Below are positions 23,377-33,825 of a DNA stretch of 64,000 bases, piece by piece (the stretch's first letter is position 1; every line of letters begins with the position of its first letter). A program made the translations under genes and the position numbers. The DNA is taken from the NCBI RefSeq assembly GCF_000004195.4, contig NC_030680.2:8402995-8466994 (forward strand), written 5' to 3'. This stretch comes from Xenopus tropicalis (taxonomy: Eukaryota; Chordata; Amphibia; Anura; Pipidae). The notes beneath the pieces are model-generated. The model searched no databases, was not told where the DNA came from, and worked only from the letters and a program-made list of their open reading frames with translations.

Positions 23377-23841
23377 AGGCATATATTTGTATGCTAGAAT
23401 TGGGCAGAACGTACTGTAATCACCAAGGAGAAGCCTGAGAGTTTTAGTTCTGCAACTGCTGATTTATCCAGGCTCTCTGGCAATAAATGCGCTGCTTGGT
23501 GGATAGACAGTATATAGTCCCAGCAATGATTCCGGAGAGATATCGATGTCTGGCCATAAAACTCTCACAACACGTAATCTATTGCTGCCATTACAAGGGA
23601 AGCATATATTAGTTAATTAACACTATTGCTCTGACGGATCATTAATAAGAGCATAATTCATGCTTGTGACTGGCAATTATTCAGTCCATTACAGAATGCA
23701 GGGCTAGAAGGTCTGTAACAAACACTAATGTGGGGACGACCTGCGTACGCTTGAATAAAGAGGGTTAAAACAATGTTGATTAAACAGTAAAAGTGTAATA
23801 TATAATTCCTTCATTTCAAAGGGAAACTTGTCCTGACTTTT
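23377..23841. other. Unique AT-rich island, candidate conserved non-coding DNA
   Basis: No repeat signature. TTAGTTAATTAACACTATTG, CATTAATAAGAGCATAATTC and GGCAATTATTCAGTCCATTA at 23610-23700 resemble homeodomain/octamer clusters typical of developmental enhancers. Function is inference. Confidence 0.35.
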
Positions 23842-24950
23842 GAGTTATACAGGGAACTCTGAGTATCACTCATGTATTATAAGGGATAATGTACCCCCTA
23901 CTGTAAATGATAAGGATATTAGCAGTCACTGAGGGGTTCTGTACCCCCCATATAAAGGCACAAGGCTGCAGGCTGAGTTATACAGGGAACTCTGAGTATC
24001 ACTCATGTATTATAAGGGATAATGTACCCCCTACTGTAAATGATAAGGATATTAGCAGTCACTGAGGGGTTCTGTGCCCCCCATATAAAGGCACAAGGCT
24101 GCAGGCTGAGTTATACAGGGAACTCTGAGTATCACTCATGTATTATAAGGGATAATGTACCCCCTACTGTAAATGATAAGGATATTAGCAGTCACTGAGG
24201 GGTTCTGTGCCCATATAAAGGCACAAGGCTGCAGGCTGAGTTATACAGGGAACTCTGAGTATCACTCATGTATTATAAGGGATAATGTACCCCCTACTGT
24301 AAATGATAAGGATATTAGCAGTCACTGAGGGGTTCTGTGCCCCCCATATAAAGGCACAAGGCTGCAGGCTGAGTTATACAGGGAACTCTGAGTATCACTC
24401 ATGTATTATAAGGGATAATGTACCCCCTACTGTAAATGATAAGGATATTAGCAGTCACTGAGGGGTTCTGTGCCCCCCATATAAAGGCACAAGGCTGCAG
24501 GCTGAGTTATACAGGGAACTCTGAGTATCACTCATGTATTATAAGGGATAATGTACCCCCTACTGTAAATGATAAGGATATTAGCAGTCACTGAGGGGTT
24601 CTGTGCCCATATAAAGGCACAAGGCTGCAGGCTGAGTTATACAGGGAACTCTGAGTATCACTCATGTATTATAAGGGATAATGTACCCCCTACTGTAAAT
24701 GATAAGGATATTAGCAGTCACTGAGGGGTTCTGTGCCCATATAAAGGCACAAGGCTGCAGGCTGAGTTATACAGGGAACTCTGAGTATCACTCATGTATT
24801 ATAAGGGATAATGTACCCCCTACTGTAAATGATAAGGATATTAGCAGTCACTGAGGGGTTCTGTGCCCCCCATATAAAGGCACAAGGCTGCAGGCTGAGT
24901 TATACAGGGAACTCTGAGTATCACTCATGTATTATAAGGGATAATATACA
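23842..24950 (+). repeat. ~130-133-bp tandem array, ~8.5 copies
   Basis: The unit contains GAGTTATACAGGGAACTCTG, GGATAATGTACCCCCTACTG and CACAAGGCTGCAGGCT. Spacing is 133 bp for early units and 130 bp where CCCCCCATAT is shortened to CCCATAT. Units are nearly identical. No flanking MITE ends were seen. Confidence 0.95.
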
Positions 24951-24973
24951 CCCCCCCCCCCCCCCCCCCCCCC
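24951..24973 (+). repeat. 23-bp poly-C tract
   Basis: Uninterrupted C run at the end of the ~130-bp array, immediately before hAT MITE-like sequence (GCCATTTTGCTTCACCGAG). The exact length is vulnerable to sequencing error. Confidence 0.9.
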
Positions 24974-25150
24974 GCCATTTTGCTTCACCGAGAAAAGTTG
25001 CATTCCCTAAAAAAAGTCACAATCATGTAAAAAGTCGCCCCAAAAATTCACAAAACTGGAAAAAAATTCACAAAACAACAGAAACATTTTGAAACGTGGG
25101 AAATGACCCCACATACCAAAAAAAATTTTTCCGCAGGGCTAAGTTTTTAG
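24974..25150 (-). mobile_element. Fragment of the TAGTGATGAGCGAA hAT MITE family
   Basis: TTTTGCTTCACCGAGAAAA and repeated AAAATTCACAAAAC motifs match the family's CTGTCCC-side body. Both termini are missing; the left side is replaced by the poly-C tract. Confidence 0.45.
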
Positions 25151-25849
25151 ATTATTTGTCACCAAATCCTCATTCCTGTACTTACTCAGATATACGCATT
25201 ACCATTACTGAGTCCGTGTCTATTCCCCCCTACGCCAGGGTATCAACCTCGCCTAATCCTGCAATCTGCCCCAGATAACCCGTCCCACTGCCCCGGCAGC
25301 TGAGTAACAATGCAGATCATCAGCTCGAGCCGGAATGTCGATTTCAAGGTGCATTTATATTCCAGGGGCATGTCTATAACATCCACTATATTAAACAGAA
25401 GATTGTATCGCCCAACAAGCTATAAAGAAACAAAAAATAAAAAATAATACAGACCCTCCAGAAGTTTCACGTTATTTGTGTTATCGTCTCGCAGTAAAAA
25501 TGTTATTAGATCTTATCAACGATATTAAAAGACAAGCCGCGTATTTTCTTTTCCACTCCAATACACATATATATATATTCCTGTATATACATCATTTCCC
25601 ATCAGTTTTTTCAGTAACAAGTAATGATCCGCAATGTGTATTTGTCAAACTCGGGTAATTTCATTCTCTCCTCTTGTTTTTATTAAATACGGTTTGGGCT
25701 TTTTATATGCTCGATTCAAAAACAATCAACCCGCGCGTTGAGTCAAATGCGCTCAATGCTTTTTGCCATTCAGCATTCTGCTTGGAAAAGTAGGAAAATT
25801 TGCCAGAATTTCAACTGAACTTTTTTAAAGGTCCAGTCGTGCCCGCCTT
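25151..25849. other. Unique island, candidate conserved non-coding DNA
   Basis: No repeat recognised. CAGCTGAGTAACAATGCAGA (25298-25317) combines E-box, MARE-half and SOX-like cores. The remainder is AT-rich. Function is untested inference. Confidence 0.3.
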
Positions 25850-25910
25850 AGGGGGCATTTACTAACCGTCGGATTTATTTTTAGCACTTTTTCGAGATTT
25901 GAGTTCAGGG

Positions 25911-26250
25911 TAGTGATGAGTGAATTTTTTCGCAGGCATGGATTTGCAGTGAATTGGCGCATTTCGGCATTGGCGAATTGTTTTGCGAAGCTTCCATGAT
26001 AATTCGCCGTGGTTGCGCAGGAATTTTTTGTCGCGCATAAAAAAAAGGCGTGGTCACGTAAAAAAAGGGCGCGGCTGTGTCAAAAAAGGGTGCGGTCACG
26101 TCAAAATTGTGTGATGTTGCGTAAGAAAAAGGCACGGTCACATCGACAAAAGGGTGCAGTCGTGTCACAATTGTGCATGGTTGCGTCAAAATTGCCCGTG
26201 GTCACGTCAAAAAGCGTGTGTGACAAAAAAAAATATACGCGGGCGAATTA
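25911..26250 (+). mobile_element. hAT MITE (TAGTGATGAGCGAA family), right-truncated
   Basis: It starts TAGTGATGAGTGAATTTTTT, followed by the conserved GGCATGGATTTGCAG block and a run of GTCACGTCAAAAAAGGGCG-like units. It ends in GCGGGCGAATTAACATT without a right terminus. A Harbinger-like end (TTAGGGGGCATTTACTAAC) lies just upstream at 25850-25870. Confidence 0.65.
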
Positions 26251-26296
26251 ACATTTTTTATCTTCAGTCATTGAATTAAATTAACGCCTATTGTAG

Positions 26297-26798
26297 GATC
26301 TACCTTATAAATTCAATCTTGCATACACCGGGAAAGCATTTGAGATTTGAGCTCCACCTGTATATTGCACGGGAATTCTTGATTTTCATTCATCCAGGTC
26401 ATGGTATATCTAGTAGAAGTAAATCTAGAGCAACTGGACTTGTTAAGTAATCATTGAAGACGTTTCACTACTCATCCGAGCAGCTTCTTCAGTTCAACTG
26501 ACTGGTATGGAAAGTTTATACTGTATATATATATATATATGGGAAGAGTTTATATGCCAAGGACTTTCCATACCAGTCAGTTGAACTGAAGAAGCTGCTC
26601 GGATGAGTAGTGAAACGTCTTCAATGATTACTTAACAAGTCCAGTTGCTTTAGATTTATTTATACTAGATATACCATGACCTGGATGAATGAAAATCTTC
26701 ATAGTCAATTGCAAGAATTCCACTGCAATATACAGATGGAGCTCAAATCTCAAATGCTTTCCCGGTGTATCCAAGATTGAATTTATAAGGTAGATTCC
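26297..26798. repeat. 500-bp long inverted repeat
   Basis: The arms 26297-26515 and 26563-26798 are nearly complementary (GTAATCATTGAAGACGTTTC pairs with GAAACGTCTTCAATGATTAC). They are separated by a ~47-bp loop with a (TA)n core. A related fragment lies at 32297-32420. It resembles a widespread vertebrate interspersed repeat whose name I cannot fix. Transcription would give a long hairpin RNA. Confidence 0.85.
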
Positions 26799-27539
26799 TG
26801 GTTAAATGATTCCCTTTTCTCTGTAATAATAAAACAGTACCTGTACTTGATCCCAACTAAGATATAATTACCCCTTATTGGGGCAGAACAGCCCTATTGG
26901 GTTTATTTCATGGTTAAATGATTCCCTTTTCTCTGTAATAATAAAACAGTACCTGTACTTGATCCCAACTAAGATATAATTACCCCTTATTGGGGGCAGA
27001 ACAGCCCTATTGGGTTTATTTCATGGTTAAATGATTCCCTTTTCTCTGTAATAATAAAACAGTACCTGTACTTGATCCCAACTAAGATATAATTACCCCT
27101 TATTGGGGCAGAACAGCCCTATTGGGTTTATTTAATGGTTAAATGATTCCCTTTTCTCTGTAATAATAAAACAGTACCTGTACTTGATCCCAACTAAGAT
27201 ATAATTACCCCTTATTGGGGCAGAACAGCCCTATTGGGTTTATTTAATGGTTAAATGATTCCCTTTTCTCTGTAATAATAAAACAGTACCTGTACTTGAT
27301 CCCAACTAAGATATAATTACCCCTTATTGGGGGCAGAACAGCCCTATTGGGTTTATTTCATGGTTAAATGATTCCCTTTTTTCTGTAATAATAAAACAGT
27401 ACCTGTACTTGATCTAATTAATTAATGTTTTATTGATTTTTTAGTAGACTTAAGGAATGGAGATCCAAATTACGGAAAGACCCCTTATCCGGAATACCCT
27501 TGGTCGCGAGCATTCTGGATAATGGGTCCTATACCTGTA
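26799..27539 (+). mobile_element. MITE with 112/113-bp array, locus 5
   Basis: About five and a half monomers, followed by a complete right MITE end (AATGGAGATCCAAATTACGG through GGGTCCTATACCTGTA, ending 27539). The left end is missing and the array starts directly at the edge of the long inverted repeat. Confidence 0.85.
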
Positions 27540-28524
27540 CTAAGACTATACCATTTTGCCTTCTATATTCTGATCTTGGAAACCTATTTTAGCACTGAGC
27601 AGGGATTTCATCGGCACAAAATCAGCTTTTTCCCCACTGGCTTTCTCCTGCACTGCAACCTCGTCGCATAGAGTTTTTGTCATAGTGTTTACCTGAGTTT
27701 AAATCTATTTTATCATTTGCCTGAGGCAAGTCAAGTATGCTTGTTTGTTCTGTATACACTCCCATCCGCCTGGCTCCCAACTGTACACTTAATCAAAAGC
27801 AAGGTGTTCCATTAAAATTCTATTATGCCGAGGGCAAGATAAGGCCCCTCAGCCACGAGGCAGTCAGTAGAAATGATTCATGGTTTGGGTTTGTTTTAAT
27901 TAGGTCCTTGTCACATTCATCGTGGAATCCTAATCTTTGTTTCTTATAAAATGGCTCCTGCAATTGATACATCATGTTATTGATTGGCTAGGGAATTGAC
28001 CATACTTCAGGAGTTCTATCCAGCATAGAGCAAGATATCGATATTCATCAATATTACATTGTTTTGACATTGAAGCGAGGCTGGAAATGGTGACCTGGCT
28101 GCAGCACTATGCATATTTATTTGATTACGCTAGCCATCTACAAAATTAATTGTGCCTGGGAATATAAGATACAATCTAAGCGTTGCGCCTACAGGTATTT
28201 TCAGATATACCCTATAGCTACAAATGAATCATGAAAGTACACAGTTCCACGAGTGGCAAATAATATACGGCTTGGGTTCTAAGGAGCCTTCTACATTCAT
28301 TCAATGGATAGCGGTTATATTAATAAGACAGTTCTGCTGCTGCAGTCTATAGAGGTTCTTCATCTCCTCGGCTAATGCAAGATGTGGCAGCTTCTACTTA
28401 TACGGAATTTGTATACACTGGGAGGTTTAGTTTTTAAGATTATTTCCAAGATGGCTCCTTCTCTACCACCAAGATTTTTGTAACAAAGCAACCAGAAATA
28501 TCTTCGATGTGCAATTAAGTCTAA
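27540..28524. other. Unique island, candidate conserved non-coding DNA
   Basis: The longest repeat-free stretch in this half. TTTTAATTAGGTCCTTGTCA (27893-27912), ATGCATATTTATTTGATTAC (28109-28128) and TACAAAATTAATTGTGCC are enhancer-like AT motifs. No coding potential was found. Confidence 0.3.
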
Positions 28525-29515
28525 AGGTGGCCATACACACTAAGATCTGCTCGCTTGGCAAGGGGGCCATACACACTAAGATCTGCTCGCTTGGCAAGGT
28601 GGCCATACACACTAAGATCTGCTCGCTTGGCAAGGTGGCCATACACACTAAGATCTGCTCGCTTGGCAAGGTGGCCATACACACTAAGATCTGCTCGCTT
28701 GGCCAAGCGAGCTGATCTCCTCCCGATATCCCCACCAACGGTGAGCGATATCAGGCTAATTCACTCATTTGGCCCTGGGGCTAGGGATGTAGCGAACCTC
28801 AAAAAAAAAGTTCACGAACCCGTTCGCAAACTTACGCCAAAAAGTGCGACTATTCGCGAACTTTGCGAACCCCATAGACTTCAATGGGAAGGCGAACTTT
28901 AAAACCTAGAAAAGCCATTTCTGGCCAGAAAACTGATTTTAAAGTTGTTCAAAGGGTGCCACGACCTGGACAGTGGCATGCAGGAGGGGGATCAAGGGCA
29001 AAAATTTCTCTGAAAAATACTTTGTTGACACAGCGTTGCGTAAAACCGCAAAGGCAGCTGGCAGACCTAGCGGAAATACGCGGCTTTTTTGCTATTTCGC
29101 ACTATTAGCACCATGGAAAGGGGATTTGCTGAAAAACGCCATGTGTGGCTTGTGCAGCGTTTTTAGGCCGAGAAAAAATGCAGCAGAAAAACGCCACGTG
29201 AACCCAAATTGCGAACATACGCGAAAAGTTCGCGAACTCGCGAACACCCGCTACATCTCTACCTGGGGCCAAATGATTGAATTAGAATTATAGGTATAGG
29301 CGTCTGTTGTTTTGGGGACCGCATCAACGAGCTGATGTGGTCCCCTATCCGACTAAAATTCAAACCTGCCTGATCAAGATCTGGCCGATTTCAAGCCAGA
29401 TATCGGTTGGCAGGCCCATCGTTAGTGCCCATACATGAGCTGATAAGCTGCCGAATTGGTCTAAGGGACCATATAGGCAACTAGAATCGGCCCATGTATG
29501 GCCATCTTCACCCTC
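28525..29515 (+). mobile_element. GGCCATACAC palindromic element with a 36-bp end array
   Basis: The left end AAGGTGGCCATACACACTAA is expanded into about 4.7 tandem 36-bp copies (28525-28702). The internal signature (GATATCCCCACCAACGG, TTTGGCCCTGGGGC, GCATCAACGAGCTGATG, AGATATCGGTTGGCAGGCCC) runs to CATGTATGGCCATC near 29505. A separate hAT MITE (28782-29261) interrupts it. The family forms the large array at 47468-49938. Confidence 0.8.
28782..29261. mobile_element. Complete hAT MITE (TAGGGATGTAGCG) with perfect 8-bp duplication
   Basis: It starts TAGGGATGTAGCGAAC and ends GCTACATCTCTA. CCTGGGGC is duplicated exactly at 28774-28781 and 29262-29269. The element is inserted in the palindromic GGCCATACAC element. 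Its body is non-coding, with GTTCGCGAACTCGCG-like motifs near the right end. Confidence 0.9.
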
Positions 29516-29650
29516 ATTAGAAATTTGTAGGAGGAGATATACATTCACTCCTCATAGGTCCATTAAGCGAACTATGCATCCAGCATATCTGGTTTCACCA
29601 TCCCTAATATCTTATAGCCAGTAAAATCCAAGGATGATTGTTCTGTATCA

Positions 29651-30189
29651 ATAGGGATGCACCAAATCCAGGATTCAGTTTGGGATTAAGCCAAGATCAG
29701 GCCAAATTCAGGATTCAGTTTGGGATTAAGCCAAGATCAGGCCAAATTCAGGATTCAGTTTGGGATTAAGCCAAGATCAGGCCAAATTCAGGATTCAGTT
29801 TGGGATTCAGCCAAGATCAGGCCTTTCTCAGCAGGATTCGGATTTGGCCAAGTCCAATAGGGATGCACCAAATCCAGGATTCAGTTTGGGATTAAGCCAA
29901 GATCAGGCCAAATCCAGGATTCAGTTTGGGATTAAGCCAAGATCAGGCCTTTCTCAGCAGGATTCGGATTTGGCCAAATCCATGTCTGTGGCCAAACCAA
30001 ACCTGATTCCTTAAAACCATGTGACTTTTTGTCACATGAACAAGAAAGTTGAAAATTTTTCACTGCACTTGGCGTGTGGTTGTCTGTAACCCTTCCCTAT
30101 TGGATTCGGTTTGGTATTTGCCTGAATCTTTCATATAGGATTTGGGGTTCATCCGGATACTAAAATAATAGATGGGGTGCATCTCTATT
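29651..30189. mobile_element. hAT-like MITE (TAGGGATGCACC) with a 40-bp array
   Basis: The ends ATAGGGATGCACC (29651) and GGTGCATCTCTAT (30177-30189) are inverted repeats with one mismatch. Flanks TGTATCAA and TTTATTAA agree at 6 of 8 bases. Inside, ~40-bp units (GGATTCAGTTTGGGATTAAG plus CCAAGATCAGGCCAAATTCA) repeat between 29661 and 29990. A second TAGGGATGCACC at 29860 was duplicated with the array. Confidence 0.8.
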
Positions 30190-30204
30190 TATTAACCATA
30201 AGAA

Positions 30205-30590
30205 ACTTTATCAGTGATTTAACATTAATGCTCATGTTATGCAAAAAGGGATTGGGGTTATTGTGGATAAAAGACTTTGCAACTATAAGAAGTGTCAGTC
30301 AATGTCTACTAAATCTAATAAAGCATTGTTTTCAATTAAAAAAAGGCATTGACTCAAGTGACAAAAGCATCATTTAGCTTTTTTGCAGATCTTTGGAAAG
30401 ATTGGACCTTGAATATACAGTGCAGTTTTGGCTTTTTGTTCCATAGGAATGAAAAAGTGCAAGAGAGGGGCGATTAATTGAAAAAATAAATTGAACAATT
30501 AAACTATTAGGAAAGACCATCAACGTTTGGCTGAAAAGAACTGAATGCAAGGAGACATAAAAATCTTAATTATTACACTAGCTGGCATTT
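30205..30590 (+). pseudogene. LINE reverse-transcriptase C-terminal remnant, frameshifted
   Basis: Conceptual translation across two frames gives LINE reverse-transcriptase thumb/C-terminal motifs: GVIVDKRLCNYKKCQSMS near 30254-30310, then, after a frame change around 30345, GIDSSDKSII, a stop, and LEYTVQFW near 30390-30430. This is the region that follows the polymerase domain in L2/CR1-clade elements. The catalytic domain is absent. It is more diverged than the copy at 32515. Confidence 0.65.
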
Positions 30591-31372
30591 AGGACAAAAT
30601 GTGGGGGACCTTTTATCACAAAAGAATAAACTGGAAAAAATCTGCAATAATTTGGAATTTTTTTGATGTAAATGGATCTTCATCGTCAGGGTAGATGGGG
30701 TAGAAGCCAGGAGGGTCATTCTGTTTCATGTTTAGGCTGAATTTTTCTTGAAATCCTTAGTAGAGTATTTTGCTGCCCCTAACGCAAGGCAAATATAGGT
30801 TTTACGTGAGAAACCCTAAGAGCAAGGTTTTCAATTTATTTGTAAACACAAGTCATTGATTTTACAGACCTGATGAAGTGAAATCACTCTGAGCTACAGT
30901 GTAGTTATCTGCTCATTTGATGGCTTACTGCTGGAGCCTGACTGGAGCTAATGGCATCACCTGACAAGGGTTCCCACTATTGGGCAGGTGTCACTTTCAT
31001 GCTTCATTGCCCGGAGAATCTTTCTTCATGCATCCTATCGGTATAAGTGCATTCACAGATAACTACGTTCAGAGAAATACAACAAAAATCCATTATTTTA
31101 TTGCGGCCATGAAATATCCTATAAAAAGTCCAACTATTCGGGAATGCCCAACTTTCCCACCCCCTTCTCAAACAATGAGTTCTGTTAGTTGGATGTCCCT
31201 TTATGTTTTGATTTATTAGACCCTAAAATGTATGGCATGAATGCTATGAGATGTTGTGCAGAGTATTTTTGTAAGGAATAGGGCTGGTTATTTACCATAG
31301 GTATCCCTTTACCCGATACCCATTGTAGAATTTACAACACTGGCATCAAAGTACAATCAGTCAAGACTTATA
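30591..31372. other. Unique or unrecognised non-coding DNA
   Basis: The first part may be decayed LINE 3' sequence; the rest shows no repeat. The 79-codon frame at 30980 has no recognisable domain. Confidence 0.3.
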
Positions 31373-32230
31373 GGGGCGGATTCATTAAAACACGAATGGG
31401 AAAAATTCGGATTGGATACTCTGCAGCTCCACCCCAGCCCAAGGAAAGTCTCCCATAGGGCTCAATGGCACTCTGCAGCTCCAACCCGGCCCAAGGAAAG
31501 TCTCCCATAGGGCTCAATGGCACCCTGCAGCTCCAACCTGGCCCAAGGAAAGTCTTCCATAGGGCTCAATGGCACTCTGCAGCTCCAACCCGGCCCAAGG
31601 AAAGTCTTCCATAGGGCTCAATGGCACTCTGCAGCTCCAACCCGGCCCAAGGAAAGCCTCCCATAGGGCTCAATGGCACTCTGCAGCTCCAACCTGGCCC
31701 AAGGAAAGCCTCCCATAGGGCTCAATGGCACTCTGCAGCTCCAACCCGGCCCAAGGAAAGCCTCCCATAGGGCTGGGCTCAATGGTACTCTGCAGCTCCA
31801 ACCCGGCCCAAGGAACGTCTCCCATAGGGCTCAATGGCACTCTGCAGCACCAACCCGGCCCAAGGAAAGTCTCCCATAGGGCTCAATGGCACTCTGCAGC
31901 TCCAACCCGGCCCAAGGAAAGTCTCCCATAGGGCTCAATGGCACTCTGCAGCTCCAACCCGGCCCAAGGAAAGCCTCCCATAGGGCTCAATAGCACTCTG
32001 CAGCTCCAACCTGGCCCAAGTAAAGTCTCCCATAGGGCTCAATGGCACTCTGCAGCTCCAACCCGGCCCAAGGAAAGTCTCCCATAGGGCTCAATGGCAC
32101 TCTGCAGCTCCAACCCGGCCCAATGAAAAAGTTGCGTAAAATAACGAAAAAATTGTCGAAAATACGCAAGGAACGTTAAAGTCGAATAAAATACAAACGT
32201 CTGATCAAACGAACGCTCAGATGTTTATCA
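31373..32230. mobile_element. Harbinger-like MITE carrying a 52-bp array
   Basis: The left end GGGGCGGATTCATTAAAACA resembles Harbinger MITE termini; the right boundary is uncertain. 31418-32126 is about 13.6 copies of a 52-bp unit (ACTCTGCAGCTCCAACCCGG plus CCCAAGGAAAGTCTCCCATAG). One unit has a duplicated GGGCT (31773). AT-rich MITE body follows (GTTGCGTAAAATAACG). Confidence 0.7.
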
Positions 32231-32296
32231 TCAAATTAGGGAGCCATAAACAATTCCAATGCCATGCTGAATGCACCCATCAATCTGCATCTGAAG

Positions 32297-32420
32297 AGGT
32301 ATAGGCATATTTAGTAGAATTAAGTCTAAAGCAATAGGACTTTCTGAGTCTTCTTGAAGATGTTTCATCACTCATCTGAGCAGCTTCTTCTGTTCATCTG
32401 AAGAAGCTTCTTGGAGTGGT
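32297..32420 (+). repeat. Fragment of the long-inverted-repeat family
   Basis: TCATCTGAGCAGCTTCTTCTG followed by AGAAGCTTCTTGG, plus TTTAGTAGAATTAAGTCTAA, is a diverged copy of one arm of 26297-26798. Confidence 0.55.
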
Positions 32421-32424
32421 GAAA

Positions 32425-32512
32425 TTACTGTTCTTGCTAGGCATTCAAAATTACACAAGTCTGTACTGTACTTCTGATATGAACTAGCAGATCTCTCACC
32501 CTTATCTCAATT
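32425..32512 (+). repeat. Dispersed repeat shared with 38748-38830
   Basis: ACAAGTCTGTACTGTACT and CAGCAGATYTCTCACCCTTAT-type sequence recurs at 38748-38830 with about 85 bp of similarity. The family is unknown; here it directly precedes the LINE. Confidence 0.5.
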
Positions 32513-32514
32513 AA

Positions 32515-33430
32515 ATGTTTTTACCTGGGAGGGCAGGGGCATTTGCAACATACAGAAACAGAACTACCTGCATTCTAGCAACCTTGGTGGCTAAGTGGCA
32601 GATGAGATTTAATGTGGATAAATGTAAGGTCATGCACCTGGGATGTAAAAAATATGCAGCCACTTATACCCTTAATGGGACTGCACTAGGCAAATCCATA
32701 ATGGAGAAGGACCTTGGAGTCCTTGTAGATAATAAACTTGGCTGTAGCAAGCAATGCCAGGCAGCAGCTGCAAGGGCAAACAAGGTTTTGAGCTGTATTA
32801 AAAGGGGTATAGATTCACGGGAGGAGGGGGTTATTCTTCCCCTTTGCAGAGCGCTGGTAAGGCCCCATCTAGAATATGCTGTTCAGTTTTGGTCTCCAGT
32901 GCTCAAACGGACATTACTGAGTTAGAGAGGGTCCAGAGAAGGTCAGCTAAGCTGGTGAAGGGTATGAGAAGTCTCAGTTATAAATAAAGACTGGTTAAGT
33001 TGGGTTTGTTTACACTGGAGAAGAGTCGCTTAAGGGGCGATATGATAAATATATATATATAAATATATAAGAGGATCCAGGGTTGAACTGGGCTGCCAGG
33101 ACACCGGGAAAAATCCTGGTGGGCCCCGGCCCTAGTGGGCCCCTGCGGCCCAGACCCAACCCTTGTGGTGCTCCCCCTGCCCAACAGTTCCTACCCTGGT
33201 GCGTTAAATTTACGTGAGCTCAGTGGAGGACGTCAGGTGGGGGACCCTGTGGGGGGTTAGGGGGGAACCTGTGGGGGGGGTTAGGGGACCTGGCAGGCAG
33301 GAGCCCCAGTGGGCCCTGCACCCCCACTCTGACCCTGAGGGGATCATATAATAATCTCTCTGATGCTTTATTTACCAGTAGGTCTTTCCAATTGACACAA
33401 GAGCACCCATTCCAATAGTTACCGTAGTCT
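32515..33430 (+). pseudogene. LINE (L2/CR1-type) RT C-terminus and 3' region, broken by a hAT
   Basis: A 136-codon frame (32515-32925) carries C-terminal LINE reverse-transcriptase motifs: FNVDKCKVMHLG, EKDLGVLVDNKL, and LCRALVRPHLEYAVQFWSP. A one-base deletion near 32910 shifts the frame: the conserved ELERVQRR segment continues in another frame, followed by a stop and LFTLEKSRLRGDMI (to about 33046). The 3' region is interrupted by a hAT MITE (33078-33337) and resumes as ATCATATAATAATCTCTC. The polymerase catalytic core is absent, consistent with 5' truncation. The same family's tail is at 10726. Confidence 0.8.
33078..33337 (+). mobile_element. GGGCCC-rich hAT-like MITE inserted in the LINE
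   Basis: The ends CAGGGTTGAACTGGG and CCCACTCTGACCCTG are inverted repeats with mismatches. Flanks AGAGGATC (33070-33077) and AGGGGATC (33338-33345) agree at 7 of 8 bases, as for a hAT duplication. Removing the element rejoins LINE 3' sequence, which confirms the boundaries. Confidence 0.8.
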
Positions 33431-33629
33431 GAGCCCTAAACTCAAGTTACATCTGTATATACAATATGTATAAATGAAGCAAGTTACAGATGGAGGTTCA
33501 CATATAGTGCCGAAGGCATACAAAGACCAACATGGATCCCAGATGCCTTATACATTGTATATTGTAAATACTTACTGTGGGAAGACATGGAAATGTCTGT
33601 TGCTATGACGGAATGAAGACATGTGTCTT

Positions 33630-33825
33630 GGATGTGGGATCTCTTGCTAGAGAAGCTCGTTTGATTCCCTGTGGCAACTCTTGACCCTGAACGAGTCACT
33701 TGTCCTAAGGTCACACAATCTTCTAGAATCCAGATGTACTTTTTATTGTGCCTATCATGGCTGCCTTGATTGCTCTGAAGTGCTTTGAGTCCCATGAGGA
33801 GAAAAGTGCTATATAAATAATTCCC
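33630..33825 (+). mobile_element. Degraded tRNA-derived SINE
   Basis: CGTTTGATTCCCTGTGGCAA resembles a pol III B box. It is followed by CCCTGAACGAGTCACTTGTCC, similar to the central block of many vertebrate tRNA-SINEs. The end AAGTGCTTTGAGTCCCATGA to AAAAGTGCTATATAAATAA resembles an L2-clade LINE tail. It is diverged, so the family is not assigned. Confidence 0.45.
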
